From positions 49,106,398-49,170,397 of the forward strand of contig CM043970.1 of the NCBI GenBank assembly GCA_014529385.2: a stretch of 64,000 nucleotides of DNA, in the 5' to 3' direction. The DNA is from Adiantum capillus-veneris. Lineage: Eukaryota; Streptophyta; Polypodiopsida; Polypodiales; Pteridaceae. The notes under the pieces were generated by a model. That model saw nothing but the letters and a program-made list of their open reading frames with translations. It did no database searches and was not told the origin of the DNA. The position numbers and the translations under genes are program-made. The number at the start of each line of letters is the position of its first letter. Within the stretch, counting starts at the first letter, position 1. Below, in pieces: positions 1 through 10,454 of the stretch.

Positions 1-507
1 ATACAAGAAGTGCTACGTCGAAAGTTGGGCCGAGGAAATGTAGGGTGTCATTGTTAGCTTGGTCAATTGCTAACAACACCTCCCTTTCATTTGACTCCTC
101 CAAAGGCTCTTCCACAAGTTCCTCTTGAGTCCACTCCATTGTCAAACATGTGACGTATGTGTGCAGTGTGGTACTCACATCCGTCACCTTCACTTTGGTT
201 ATTGGAGGGATTACCAAAATATTGTCCATTCTCCTGTCAGATAGATGGACCGACGCAAGTGTCTTGTCGTACCTAAATCCTAACAACCTCAGAGAATTGA
301 TATCTCGGGGCATCACTGTCACTCTGTGGGCATGAGCTATGAGGACGTAGCTATCTTGGAAAATCTTGATCTCAGAAAGTCCTCGGCTGCCTCCTGGAGG
401 CAACCCATTGCACTTTTGGCCCACCAAAAATCCAAATTTACGCTCTCACAAATTTGGCAAACTACTCTTTGAAAGGGTAACTTAGGAATAGCAAGAGAAA
501 TATACCT
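1..507 (-). pseudogene. Histone H3-like gene fragment with long C-terminal extension, runs off the window
   Basis: Reading the minus strand from 507 gives a stretch that aligns without gaps to the histone H3 fold. Helix 1 contains KLPFQR (about 481-466) and helix 2 contains SAMGCLQEAAEDFL (about 414-373). After a frame change near 371-375, the next frame gives IFQDSYVLIAHAHRVTVMPRD, the counterpart of the H3 segment around LFEDTNLCAIHAKR and TIMPKD. Canonical H3 ends about 12 residues later. Here the second frame stays open from 373 to position 1 (about 124 codons) and includes the acidic stretch EELVEEPLEESNERE. The N-terminal tail and helix N are absent: a TAG lies at 510-508, which could be a splice acceptor (ctctag/AGG), and copia LTR sequence starts at 514. 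Loop 1 has no insertion relative to H3, so the sequence alone does not make it a CENH3. The frame change needs a 2-base insertion or 1-base deletion. The C-terminal function is unknown. Homology to the H3 fold is firm; whether this is a live gene is not. Confidence 0.8.
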
Positions 508-513
508 CTAGAG

Positions 514-605
514 TGTTACACAATATGACGTAGCTAAGTAGATAATTGATTAGATTACTTAGTGGAGAGAGATAATTTTCACACACAAGAGATTATAGAG
601 TAGAG

Positions 606-648
<43 letters not shown>

Positions 649-1221
649 CACAATATATGTGGTTCACCCAATGTGGGCTACATCCACGGGAAAGCAATCA
701 CTTAATGGCTTTAGTGCTTCAAACAAGAAGTAGGTTACAAAGGGATTATTCCCTTAATAGAGCTTCTGCCTTGCTTCACTCTCACCACCTCACACCAACT
801 TCACAATGCTTCACAATCCATTTTTGTGTGTAGTAGAAGAGGAGTCCTTTTATAGGCCAAAAGGGCTACCCTCTCTTATGAGAGGCAACAATGTGTAGCT
901 GCCCTTGTGTAGATAAGTCCAAATCGGACCAACCAATCCGCCCATGTGTGGCAGCCCTTGAGAAGACAAGTTCGCTTTTGAATTCAGCCACCGCCCAACC
1001 GACCGATCATTTTTTGACCACTTTTCGGCCGTCGGCCGGCCATAATATTCCAGCGAAAAGGAATATTTTAGCTTTGCTCAAGATTGGCCGCCGTGAAAAA
1101 TATGGTTTCCGGTGAGTGATTTTTTTCACGCGCGATGGCTTCTCCTCATAACGGAGGCCTTACAAATGTTCTTTTTTAATGCAAAAAATTACAAGGGGTA
1201 AATCAGACTCCATACTTAACA
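514..1221 (-). repeat. 3' LTR of copia element C1 (minus strand)
   Basis: On the plus strand the block runs from TGTTACACAAT at 514 to CATACTTAACA at 1221. The polypurine tract of a minus-strand element abuts its upper edge. It contains a GA microsatellite (609-645) and, at 660-690, a segment reading GTTCACCCAATGTGGGC, which in my memory resembles plant copia LTRs. The lower boundary is inferred from the TG terminus and from host-like coding sequence ending at that point. No matching second LTR was found beyond 5324, so the length is provisional. Confidence 0.55.
609..645. repeat. GA microsatellite
   Basis: Uninterrupted GA dinucleotide run inside the C1 LTR. Confidence 0.95.
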
Positions 1222-1236
1222 ATCTCCCACTTGGAG
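1222..1236 (-). other. Polypurine tract of C1
   Basis: The minus strand reads AAGTGGGAGATTG directly before the LTR terminus TGTTAAG. This is the plus-strand primer position expected for copia elements. Confidence 0.7.
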
Positions 1237-1281
1237 AGTGATCTCCAAACCAAACTTGTGACTGCTTTCCATCCTGGCTTC

Positions 1282-1770
1282 TTATCCTTGAATGCCAATT
1301 GAAGATGAGCAAAATCTCAACTTCTCCTTGTTGACCACCTTTGTAAACATGTCTGCAGGATTTTCACTTATATGCACCTTTCCTAGCTTTAGTTGTCCCT
1401 CTTTCAAAAGAGTGCGTATGAAGTGATATCTCACCTCAATGTGCTTTTTCCTTGAATGAAAGGGTCACTTCTTTGCAAGATAAATAGCGCTTTGGCCATC
1501 ACTATACAAAACACAATTGTCTTGTTTGAATCCAAGCTCTTCTAAGAATCTTTGAAGCCACATAATTTCTTTGCTTGCCTCTGTCATTGCGACATACTCT
1601 GCTTTCGTGGTAGAGAGTGAGACCACTTTCTGCAATTTTGAAGCCCACCTTACTGTTGTGCCTCTAACCGTGAATACATAGCCAATAGTTCTCCTTTGAG
1701 TATCTTTGTCACTTTCCATATCTGCATCAACATACCCTTGAAGAAAAATATCAGTTCCTCCAAAATACAA
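1282..1770 (-). pseudogene. C1 copia RNase H domain
   Basis: C-terminal part of the copia polyprotein. RNase H degrades the RNA strand of the RNA/DNA hybrid during reverse transcription. Visible motifs are GYVDADME, TKAEYVAMTEA and LYSDGQSAI, which supply the acidic residues. After a one-codon stop near 1465 the frame continues with KHIEVRYHFIR and ENPADMFTK, the usual copia C-terminal block. The domain is otherwise close to full length and lies just upstream of the polypurine tract. Confidence 0.85.
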
Positions 1771-1798
1771 ACCCTTTGTTGTTGTCCCTTTTAGATAC

Positions 1799-2807
1799 CT
1801 AAGTATCCACTTCAGCTTTCCAATGCTCTTTACCTGGGTTTTCCATGAACCTACTCACAACTCCCACTACATGTGCAATATCACGCCTTGTCCAGACCAT
1901 AGCATACATTAGAGAACCTACCACTGCAGCATATGAAACGTTAAACATATAGGCTATCTCCTCTTGTGTCTTTGGACACATAGCCTTTGTTAGTTTAAAG
2001 TGACCATCCAAAGGTGTAGAAACCGGTTTTGCATTTTGCATTGCAAACCTTTCTAGTACCTTCTTGATGTAATCCTCTTGAGATAACTTTATTGTCTTCT
2101 TCATCCTCTCCCTTGATATTTTCATACCAAGTATCCTCTTTTGCATTTTTCATTGCAAACCTTTCTAGTACCTTCTTGATGTAATCCTTGAGATAGCTTT
2201 ATTGTCTTCTTCGTCCTCTCCCTTGATATTTTCATACCAAGTATCCTCTTTGCAGCACCTAAATCTTTCATTGAAAAAGATTTAGACATCTCCTCTTTTA
2301 GGTCTTGATGTCCTTCATGTTAGCACTTGCAATCAACATGTCATCAACATACAACATTAGGATGATGAACTTCCCATCTCCCAAATTCTTCATGTAGACG
2401 TAGTGATCCGAGTTGCATCTTGTGAATCCGTGATCTAACATCCATCGATAAAACTTCATGTTCCATTGTCTTGATGCTTGCTTTAAACCATACAAGCTCT
2501 TTTTTAATCTGCAAACCATTTTCTCCTTACCCCTTACTTCATACCCCTTTGGTTGAAGCATGTAAATTTATTCCTCTAAGTCACCGTGAGGGAATGCCGT
2601 ATTTACATCCATTTGCTCGAGATTTAAATCATGAGCTGTCACAAGGCTTAAGACAAGCCTAATTGAGTTAATTTTTACAACAAGAGAAAATATTTCATTG
2701 AAGTCAATACCTTTCTTTTGAAAAAACCCTTTTACCACAAGCCTAGACTTGTACCTTTTCTTCCCACCTTCTTCTTTCTTCACCTCATACACCCATTTGT
2801 TCTGCAA
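1799..2807 (-). pseudogene. C1 copia reverse transcriptase, frameshifted
   Basis: RT of the C1 polyprotein. Recognisable in order: KWVYEVKKEEGG and RLVVKGF (2807-2700), DVNTAF (about 2610), SLYGLKQASRQWN (about 2490) and the catalytic LMLYVDD (about 2350), then the thumb and connection region ending in SLMYA and a PGKEHW-like block. The YVDD is intact. Reading is broken by a stop near 2568 and by a 112-bp tandem duplication at 2041-2264, which shifts the frame. It sits between the integrase upstream and RNase H downstream in normal copia order (PR-IN-RT-RH). Confidence 0.88.
2041..2264. repeat. 112-bp tandem duplication inside C1 RT
   Basis: The segment beginning TTGCAAACCTTTCTAG at 2041 recurs at 2153 with a few substitutions. 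The 112-bp period is not a multiple of three, so it disrupts the RT frame. Confidence 0.9.
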
Positions 2808-2988
2808 TGCCCACTTACCTTAGGCAGCTCAACCAACTCCCATGTTTGATTGCGATGTAGTGAATCCATCTCCACTTGCACGCTCTTCATACATTCTTCT
2901 TTGGATTCATGATGCATAGCTTCTTCGTATGATTCTCGCTCTCCAGAATCTGAGATCAAGAGATAGTTGAAGGAAGGAACAAACTTTT

Positions 2989-3822
2989 CTAGAGGTCTAC
3001 TTGCTCTTGTGGATCTTTGAGGAATAGGTTGAGGCTCCTCATTTGGTTGACGTTGTCACCATTTGCACTCCTTGAGTCTTCACCGTCCTCAAGCTCCATG
3101 TACTCATCACCTGTTTCTTTTGTTTGTTTTCTTTCCAAGTAATCTTTATACATATTTTGTTCATTGAAAATTACATCCCTACTTCTAAAGATTTTACCAT
3201 CTTCAGGATTCCATACGCAATACCCAAAGTCACCTTCTCCATAGACGATGAAGAAACACTTTTTGGAATTTGCATCTAGATTTGACCTTAGACTTCTACC
3301 TATGTGCATGAAAACCTCACACCCAAACACTTTGAGAAATGAATAGTTCACCGGTTTACTTGTCCATGCCTTTTCTGGAAATCCCCCATCCAATGCCGTT
3401 GAGGGTGACTGGTTGATTAAGTACACAAACATACTTACGGCTTCCGCCCAAAGCTCAAGCAATAGGCTTGCATGTATCCACATGCTTTGTACTCGCTCCA
3501 TGATTGTCATGTTCATCTTTTCCAAAATCCCATTTTGTTGAGGTGTCCTGGGGGTTGTCCTTTTCCTCCGAATGCCATTGCTAGCACAAAATCTTTTGAA
3601 ATCTTGGTTGCAATATTCGCCTCCATTATCGGATGTGAGGCATTTAACCTTAGTACCTGTTTCATTCTCCACACAGGCTTTCCACCTTTGAAATATAGAA
3701 AATACATCGGATTTATTCTTTATTACATAAACCCATGTTTGCCTAGTTGCATCGTCTATGAATGTTACATAGTACAATGAGCCACTAAGTGAATCCCCAA
3801 ACATCAGAATAAACCAACTCAA
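2989..3822 (-). pseudogene. C1 copia integrase catalytic core
   Basis: Integrase core that would insert the cDNA into the genome. The DDE acidic residues can be placed: TFIDDATRQTW, then LTSDNGGEY, then PQQNGILEKMN, where the family usually has a GVAERxN-type stretch (the E is kept). It is followed by the C-terminal SFLKVFGCEVFMH and DVIFNEQ blocks typical of copia integrase. The frame is open for 277 codons and is the best preserved part of C1. Confidence 0.9.
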
Positions 3823-3831
3823 GTTTTTTTA

Positions 3832-4460
3832 TTAAAAAAATTCATTTCCTGATTTTTTAAATTTTACTCTCTTTTGTTTACCATAAACACAATCTTCACA
3901 GAACTCTAAGTCCACTTCTTTCAAACCTTGTAGAAGCTTCTTTGTTTGAAGGATTTGCATTCCTTTGGCACTCATATGCCCAAGCCGATAGTGCCACATC
4001 GCACTGTCGACTTTGGTAGCTATTTCACAAGTTGAAGATTGCGTGCTAATAGTACACAAGTAAAGTGTACCAACCTTTTCTCCCTTTGCAGCCACCAAAG
4101 AACCCTTTGAGATCTTCCACCGTTTGTTTCCGAATGCAATGTTGTGACCTTCATCATCCAATTGTCCCCTATAGAGATCAATTTTTTACAAAGGGAAGGA
4201 ACATGCCTAATATGTTTAAGCTTCCATTCATTTCCGTTAGTGGTTTTGACACAAACTGTACCTTTGCTGACAATTTCACAATCTTCATCATCTTCCGAGT
4301 ATAAATACCCAAAATTGCCTTTGGTGTAATCTTGGAAATGTTTCTTGTGAGGTGTCACATGGAATGAAGCCCCGGAATCTACTATCCAAGAATTAGACAC
4401 ATTGTCTAATGAGAGAATTAGAGCATCTTGCTCTACTATACGTGCCACATTGGACTCCAA
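3832..4460 (-). pseudogene. C1 copia protease and GAG-pre-integrase region
   Basis: The aspartic protease signature SWIVDSGASFHVT (about 4385) carries the catalytic D-S-G. After a frame change the GAG-pre-integrase segment MWHYRLGHMSAKGMQ and FCEDCVYGKQKRVKF (4020-3850) supplies the His/Cys residues of the integrase zinc-binding module. A +/-1 frame change separates the two parts near 4150. In an active element this protease would process the polyprotein. Confidence 0.85.
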
Positions 4461-5186
4461 TGTTGGCTTGTTGTCTTGAGACTCTGTCTACTTCTTCTTC
4501 TTGGACCAGAAATCCTTCTTGACTTGGCCCTTCTTGCCAAAATTCCAACATTCAAGAACTGACTTTGTGCGTGACTTGCCGCTGCCTTGAGAAATCACGA
4601 CCCTTTTGGTTTTTAAACCTCTCCTTAGGCCTTCGTCTAGTTTCCACTGATAGTGCAATACTTGAGGATTCTCTTGTGCTTCTCCTTTGCATTTCTTCGT
4701 TCAGGAGAACATCCACAACATCATCAAACTTAAGAGTATTTGTGCCAGCGATAGAATTACTTACAGCCATCACAAGGCTCTCCCAACTATCCGGTAGAGA
4801 TGATAGTATAAGGAGAGCTCGCACTTCGTCATTGAAATTGATTTTCACCGATCGAAGTTGACTTATGTTTGTGTTAAAGTCATTAGGTGTTTTGCAATTG
4901 AACCATTCTTTGCCATCTTTAGATCAAACAAGCACTTCATGAGGATTACCTTATTGGATGTCAATGGTTTCTCGTAGAAGTCATCAAGTGACTTCATCAA
5001 ATCCTCTATGGTCTTCATCTCCAAAATGTTGAAGGCCACTGTTGACCCCAAGCTTAGCCAAATTGTTCCCAGTGCCTTTTGATCAAGAGCAATCCATGCT
5101 TCATCTGCCATCGTTGTTGGCTTCTTTGCAAGACCGCCTAGTGGCAAATAGAGGTCCTTCTGGTAGAGATAGTCTTCAATCTGCAT
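4461..5186 (-). pseudogene. C1 copia gag with decayed zinc knuckle
   Basis: Copia gag (UBN2-type). The N-terminal part (5186-4863) has DEAWIALDQKALGTIWLSL; the next part (4848-4552) has LLSSLPDSWESLVMAVSN. At about 4550-4500 the nucleocapsid zinc knuckle should appear, but the frame reads CWNFGKKGQVKKDFW. Three of the four CCHC ligands are replaced (C to F, H to Q, C to F). A frame break near 4862 and stops separate the parts. This is gag of a long-inactive element. Confidence 0.82.
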
Positions 5187-5310
5187 CCTCCAATGTTGGT
5201 AGTTTTTGTCGTTGAACTTCTCAATCTTGAGCTTCCCTGGGCTCTGCCATAACTCCCACTCAATTAAAGGAACCCTTTCCTTGAGATAATTTAGCTACGA
5301 GCAAACCTTG

Positions 5311-5330
5311 CTCTGATACCAGTTGTTAGG
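5311..5330 (-). other. C1 primer binding site and residual 5' LTR edge
   Basis: The minus strand reads CCTAACAACTGGTATCAGAGC: an LTR terminus in CA followed by the TGGTATCAGAG primer binding site for initiator Met tRNA. In plus coordinates the LTR edge is TGTTAGG at 5324. Sequence beyond it does not resemble the LTR at 514-1221, so the 5' LTR seems lost or replaced. Confidence 0.75.
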
Positions 5331-6622
5331 AAATGTGACATTGGTGCAGCCAAAGTTGTTCCAAGCTAGAAAGTGATCTATGCCGAGCAAAGGCTGCAGT
5401 TAGATGCAGCGCAGAAGGCTAAAGCAGGTATCAGGTCCTGGGTAGCCAAAGGGTAGCGGAAATGTACGTCTAAAGTGGTTGTTTAGGCCAAAAGAGCTCA
5501 AAGGGTAGTCTAAGGGATAGAAAATGAAGGTGCCCAAAGTGTTGAGTCAATGCTCTAGAATGTAGTGTTCAATGTGCTCTAGAAGCGGATCCAGATGGCT
5601 CCCCAAACGGAGCCCGGTGCTCAAGATATTGCAGTTCAAAACTAGAGGTGTTGCATATCCTTGACAAACAGGGCAGCTGGGGATAGGTGGCCCAGGGAGA
5701 TGCCAGCAAATAGATGCATAGAGCTCAAATTATGGAGCATGCACATCTTCTCATATTGCGAATCGGAGCTTTGGTTAGCAAGTTATGGTCAATTGAAATT
5801 TTCATAAGGGCCAGGTTTGAGCCCACTTGCCCGCATCGGAGGATGCACCATCTAGAAACTTTTTTGGCCTCGCCAACGTACTTGGTGATAGTATGCCTCA
5901 TGTGGAGCTAGGAAGAATTGACAGAATCCCAATCGGAGCTCGGAGTGGGGAGTTATTGCAAGTCAAAGTGGGCAGTTGGCAATGAAAGCGGGGTGTCAAA
6001 TTATTATTTTGGTTCCTTGCACCCATTGTTCAAAGGCACACCAAGGCTGAAATGTGACGAGGTTCATGTGGTTCAAAGTTGGCAAGGAGTTCTTCCCACT
6101 AAGCTCAACAGATTTCTCATTGAGCATGTGAGCAGGGAGGTGTTACAAGTTAAAAGAGCCCAAAAAGTCTGGCCATTGGAGAGTTTTTTAGTGAAGCATT
6201 TTCACATGAAAGGACTCCTTGGAAACGATTCACGTGCAGCTTCCACGTGTCGGGCGGAAAAACCCATATGGGGTGCTAGGTGGTGAAGGTGGAGCATATA
6301 AAGGAAGGAACGTGCACCTCCCATAAGCATCGAATGGGAATGAAGGAGCTTGGAGCTCCGGTAGCTATGGAGTTTGGTGGTGGGGCCGCTTGCTTCTCTG
6401 CGCAATGGCGCTCCAGGCGGCGCTGGGTGCTAATTTTGGCTAGGAGGGGTGGCGCGCGCCCGTGTGTGGAGACCCCGTGTCCGTAACTGATGATGTGGCA
6501 GGCACCTTGTGGGTCTATTCCCGCGGTCGGCCCTTGGAGGCCCCATCTTTTGAAGTTAATGGGGGAGGGAAATAGCGACCTCACTAATGCCCCCTCCCCG
6601 GCATAAGTAAGAGGGCAGTCCC

Positions 6623-6736
<114 letters not shown>

Positions 6737-7064
6737 AAGGGCCGCCAAGTGTACAAGGCCAATCCAAGGACAGCCAAACAAATACAAGGCAAAGGCAAGG
6801 GGTCGTTTCAAGGTCGATCAAGGTCGATCAAGCAAAGGCAAGGGCAAGCAAGCCTAAGGGGGCACCAAGTGCAAAATCAAGGAAGCCTTTCCAAGGCCAG
6901 CATGGTAGGACCAAAGAGAGGGTAGGAGGACTATTGGGAACCGGATGAAGATAGTCCAAGGGAAAGTTAAAGGAGCAATGCAAGATAGGCCCCCAAAGGG
7001 TAAAAAATAAAGGAATAAATACAAAATAAAAAATTCCCAGGGACAATAGCGACATCACTAATTG

Positions 7065-7085
7065 CCCCCCCCCCCCCCCCCCCCC
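7065..7085. repeat. Poly-C run (21 bases)
   Basis: Uninterrupted C run. On the minus strand it could look like a polypurine tract, but no LTR terminus follows. Confidence 0.95.
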
Positions 7086-7805
7086 AAGTGCAAAGAAAGA
7101 GAAAGAGGGCAGATGAAAGCAAAGCGGCTACCCCTTCCAAGAGATACCAAATCAAGGTGCCAGATGGACCAATTGAAGTGTAGTTTCTAAAGTTGAAGGT
7201 CCCCCCCTATAAAAGTCAAATTTTAATCAAATTAGGGTCTTTTTTTGGGCCGTTTGAAGCCTGCAAAGTGGAGTTTTTTTGACAAATGTATCCCATTCTC
7301 CTTTTTCCTTGAAAATGGCCATGGCGATGGCAGTGCAAGGCTTTGTACATGCCTTTTGAAGTGCAATCAAATCACTGCTGCCCCGCTTTGCTGTTGTTTC
7401 CCCTTCCCCCCTTCTCTTTGTCATGTTTTCATGTTTTCCCTCGGTGCCGGCAGTGGAGATGTGTGCGCCCCCCCGGACCAACGTTGTTTTGTGTGAGAGA
7501 GTGAGATTGAGAGGTTGTGTGTGTGTGTGTAAGGGTGGAGACGGATTGTGGCATTAGGTGTGCATTGTGTGGTGTATTTGTGGAGTGTGTGAGCTGTGGA
7601 AATTGAGCAGGCGGTGATGTGATCGTGTAAAGTGTGTTTTGAAGGTGTTTTCTGAGAGGATAGGGGTGTTGTGGATACCCTGACCTATAGAGAGGCCCTT
7701 GTGTTTGTGCCGGGTGCGTTCCCCCATTCCCCCTCTCCATCTTATGGTGCCCCCATGGAGGAGCACACTGATTTCTCCTAGTTCATAAAAAAGAAGTTTT
7801 TTGCA

Positions 7806-8598
7806 TTGGAAGTCATGGCGGCAAAAAGCTACGGGCCAATTTTCACAGGCGAGGAGGGCCGTGACGAGTGGATGTCGGATTTTGAGTTGTATATGCTATC
7901 ATTGCGTATGCCAAACGAGGATAGAAAAATGCAAACGTTTCCTTTGGTGATGCGTGGAAAAGCTAAAGTATGGTATGAAGCGTTGGAAGGCGAGCCGAGA
8001 CAAGCATGGTCGGCTCTACAGGCGAGGTTTCTTCACTACTTTTGCAAGGAGGCGTCCCCAACCAAGATGGATGCGAAGCTGAAGGCGCTTAAACAAGATG
8101 TAAGTGAAGAGTTCAATATGTTTTTAGGTCATTTTGAAGAGTGTTGGGTAGAACTAGCGATAGCCATGCAATCGGCTAATGGATACTACTTCAAGCTGGA
8201 AAAATTTATGGCGTGTCTGCACCCCAAGGTGAGAGAGAAAGTCGATTTCAAAAGCCCAGAAAATTACAATGGTGCGTTAGCAATTGCACGATCGAAGAGC
8301 AGAAAGATAAAGAAGAAGATAGAGCAGGGTATGTCGGGCTATGAGACAATAGCCCCCCTTCAATCTCAAAGTCCGAGGGAGGCTATGCGCAAAGAAAATC
8401 ATGGGAACCGAGATGTAGCTGTTGTGCCACAAAATTGGGTACGCACGGTGCAAGATTTCTCCGAGCAAATGGAGGAGTTGTGGCTCAGTGTCATGGATAG
8501 AGGACAACCAAGAGGAGCAAGGGACAGGGCAAGGCCACTACCATGTAGGTGATACAATTGTGGAGAAGAGGGGCACCATGCACCCGATCGTTCTCAGC

Positions 8599-8620
<22 letters not shown>
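7806..8620 (+). pseudogene. G1 Ty3/gypsy gag
   Basis: Capsid-like retrotransposon gag. It starts at 7806 (or the nearby ATG at 7815, MAAKSYGPIF). Features are a WMSDFELYMLSLRMP segment, GKAKVWYEALEG and LQARFLHYFCKEASPTKM, which fit the retrotransposon gag family. The frame is open for 248 codons to 8552. Past the TGA the same frame gives YNCGEEGHHAPDR, a zinc knuckle in which the first Cys is replaced by the stop codon and the last by Arg. A CA microsatellite begins 50 bases later. The gag would coat the element RNA. Similar gag types occur in plants; the exact family was not determined. Confidence 0.75.
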
Positions 8621-8696
<76 letters not shown>

Positions 8697-8718
8697 AGGA
8701 GGAGGAGGAGGAGGAGGA
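8604..8718. repeat. CA microsatellite (8604-8694) followed by GGA repeat (8695-8718)
   Basis: About 45 CA units and 8 GGA units lie between the G1 zinc knuckle and the protease part of the polyprotein. His-Thr, Cys-Val and Glu-rich frames over it are repeat artefacts. Confidence 0.97.
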
Positions 8719-8832
8719 ATTTACCCGTTGTTCAGTAGAGTTTGAGGTCAAGGGAAATTCAATGGTCCAAGAGGGCAAGCAGTGGAGAATCGTGTGTAGC
8801 CAGCTCCACCAAACAGAGGCGAAGTCCGAAGA

Positions 8833-9860
8833 GTGAATATTATTGGGGTGGATAAGAAGGATATTGAGATTTTGTCCAACAAGAGGGCAAGAGTTGAGAG
8901 AGAGATAGAGGCAAAGCAGAAAACCAGAGCTCGCAAAGGCAAAGAGAAGGTTTATGAAAGTAGAGAGCAGCATGAGCCTAGCAAAAGACGGAGACGCCGA
9001 AAAATCAAGCACACAGATTTCCAATTGGGACGTGGCTATCCTGAGTACAACCTGGTAAGTGATGTTCAAAATAAAAAAGAAAACATTACTTTCAGTCAAT
9101 TGTTAGCTTTAAATCCAAAATTGAGGAGGAAGTGGTCCACAAGTGTTAGCACCAGGATATTGAGAGCTAAGGGTAATGTGCAAGTGGTGCAAAACATATC
9201 TTTGAGGGTAGGTAACCCCACTGATGTTCTTCCGCTGGTGGATGTTGTTATAGAAAAGAGGATGCAGGTCCATGCCTATATAGACGGTGGAGCACAGGTT
9301 TGTGTCATGAAAGAAGTATCCATAAAAGAGACGGGATTCAAGGCAGTAGCCAAGTTGAATGTACGCATGAGGATGGCCAACCTTACTAAAGCCAGGTGTC
9401 AGGGTGTGGCTCAGGATGTGAAGGTCAAGGTGATGGGCATAGAGTGCCTGATAGATGTTTTTGTAATGAAGGCGGGAGATAATGCTATCCAATCATTTTG
9501 GGTAGGCCATGGATTTTGGCGATAGGTGCTAAGCAGGATTGGGAGAGCAAGGTGTTTACCTTGCCTAACAAGGAGAGGGAAAGTCAGATTGTGCTAGATT
9601 TGAAGACCAAGGAGAGCACTTCTCGTCCTATGGTAGTTAAAGATGAGGACCACACAACGAGCTTCGAGTATGAGATAGAGACTAGCTATAATGAGGGATA
9701 CACAAGCACAGAAGAAGAGGAGAGCGAGGATGACATGCTGAAGATAGATGCAGACTTATTCACAGCCACCATAGATGACTCCCCTCCTAAAGGAAAAGGT
9801 ATGCAACCTCAAGCTCATGGTTCAAGCATAGAGGAGGTTTCAAGCATGTTAAGTGAGACT
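8833..9860 (+). pseudogene. G1 gypsy retropepsin-like protease region
   Basis: A basic linker (SNKRARVEREIEAKQK) is followed by a retropepsin-like segment. LPLVDVVIEKRMQVHAYIDGGAQVCVM (two parts) holds the D-G-G-A active site at about 9283-9294, and VKVMGIECLIDVFV is the later beta-strand. The frame changes near 9500, from SFWVGHGFW to the ILGRPW-like MGRPWILAIGAKQDW. It then continues as an acidic linker (EEEESEDDMLKIDAD) to 9860. It would cut the Gag-Pol precursor. One frameshift and one stop separate it from the RT. Confidence 0.72.
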
Positions 9861-10454
9861 TGACCAAGGGTGAAAATGAGGGTTATGTTCAATTGTGTGA
9901 GTCCTATAGAGACCCGTTTGCGATGAAATACAAGCATCAGATGCGTGGTGCAAAAGGGGTAGAGCATAGGATTGTTCTCAAGGAGGGACATAGGCCTAAA
10001 GCACAGAAGTTGAGAAGACTAGGGGAAATCCAAAAAGAAGCCCTTTGGCAGGAAATCAATAAGTTGCTAGACGCAGGCATCATATACCATGTGAAAAGAG
10101 TCAGAGTGGGTCTCACCAATGGTTATAAACCCTAAGAAGAATGGGAAATGGAGGGTGTGTGTTGACTACAAGCCATTGAATGCAGCAACCAAGAGAAATC
10201 ACTATCCATTGCCGTTTCAAGAAGAAATCCTAAATCAGGTGGCTGGACACAAGAGATATTCGATTATGGATGGTTTCTCGGGGTACTTTCTAATAGGGAT
10301 TGTGCTCGAAGACCAGAGTAAGACCACATTCATATCTCCATGGGGTTGTTTTGCTTACCGCATGATGCCGTTTGGATTGGTAAATTCATATTCCACCTTC
10401 CAATATTGCATGAACAGGGTATTTGGTCCATACTTATGCTTCATTTGTTCATAA
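9860..10454 (+). pseudogene. G1 gypsy reverse transcriptase, catalytic YxDD deleted
   Basis: Ty3-type RT. HRIVLKEGHRPKAQKLRRL and EINKLLDAGIIY form the N-terminal block; VINPKKNGKWRVCVDYKPLN and HYPLPFQEEILNQV follow. KRYSIMDGFSGYF carries the first catalytic Asp, then MMPFGLVNSYSTFQ and MNRVFGPYL. The next expected block, with the YxDD pair, is missing: after GPYLCF the frame drops straight into connection-domain sequence. A frame change lies near 10119. Without YxDD it cannot polymerise. Confidence 0.82.

Noticed and set aside
1-507. Calling the H3-like fragment a centromeric CENH3
   Set aside because: Loop 1 lacks the extra residues typical of CENH3, and the MPRD block is H3-like. The N terminus is missing, so the sequence does not decide it.
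5714-6486. Plus-strand frames between C1 and G1 as host genes
   Set aside because: No recognisable domain, no splice support, and they overlap antisense frames of similar length.
7065-7085. Polypurine tract of a minus-strand LTR element
   Set aside because: No TG terminus or LTR repeat follows the run.
8491-9099. Minus-strand 202-residue frame with a Cys-Val run
   Set aside because: It reads antisense through the CA microsatellite and G1 coding sequence.
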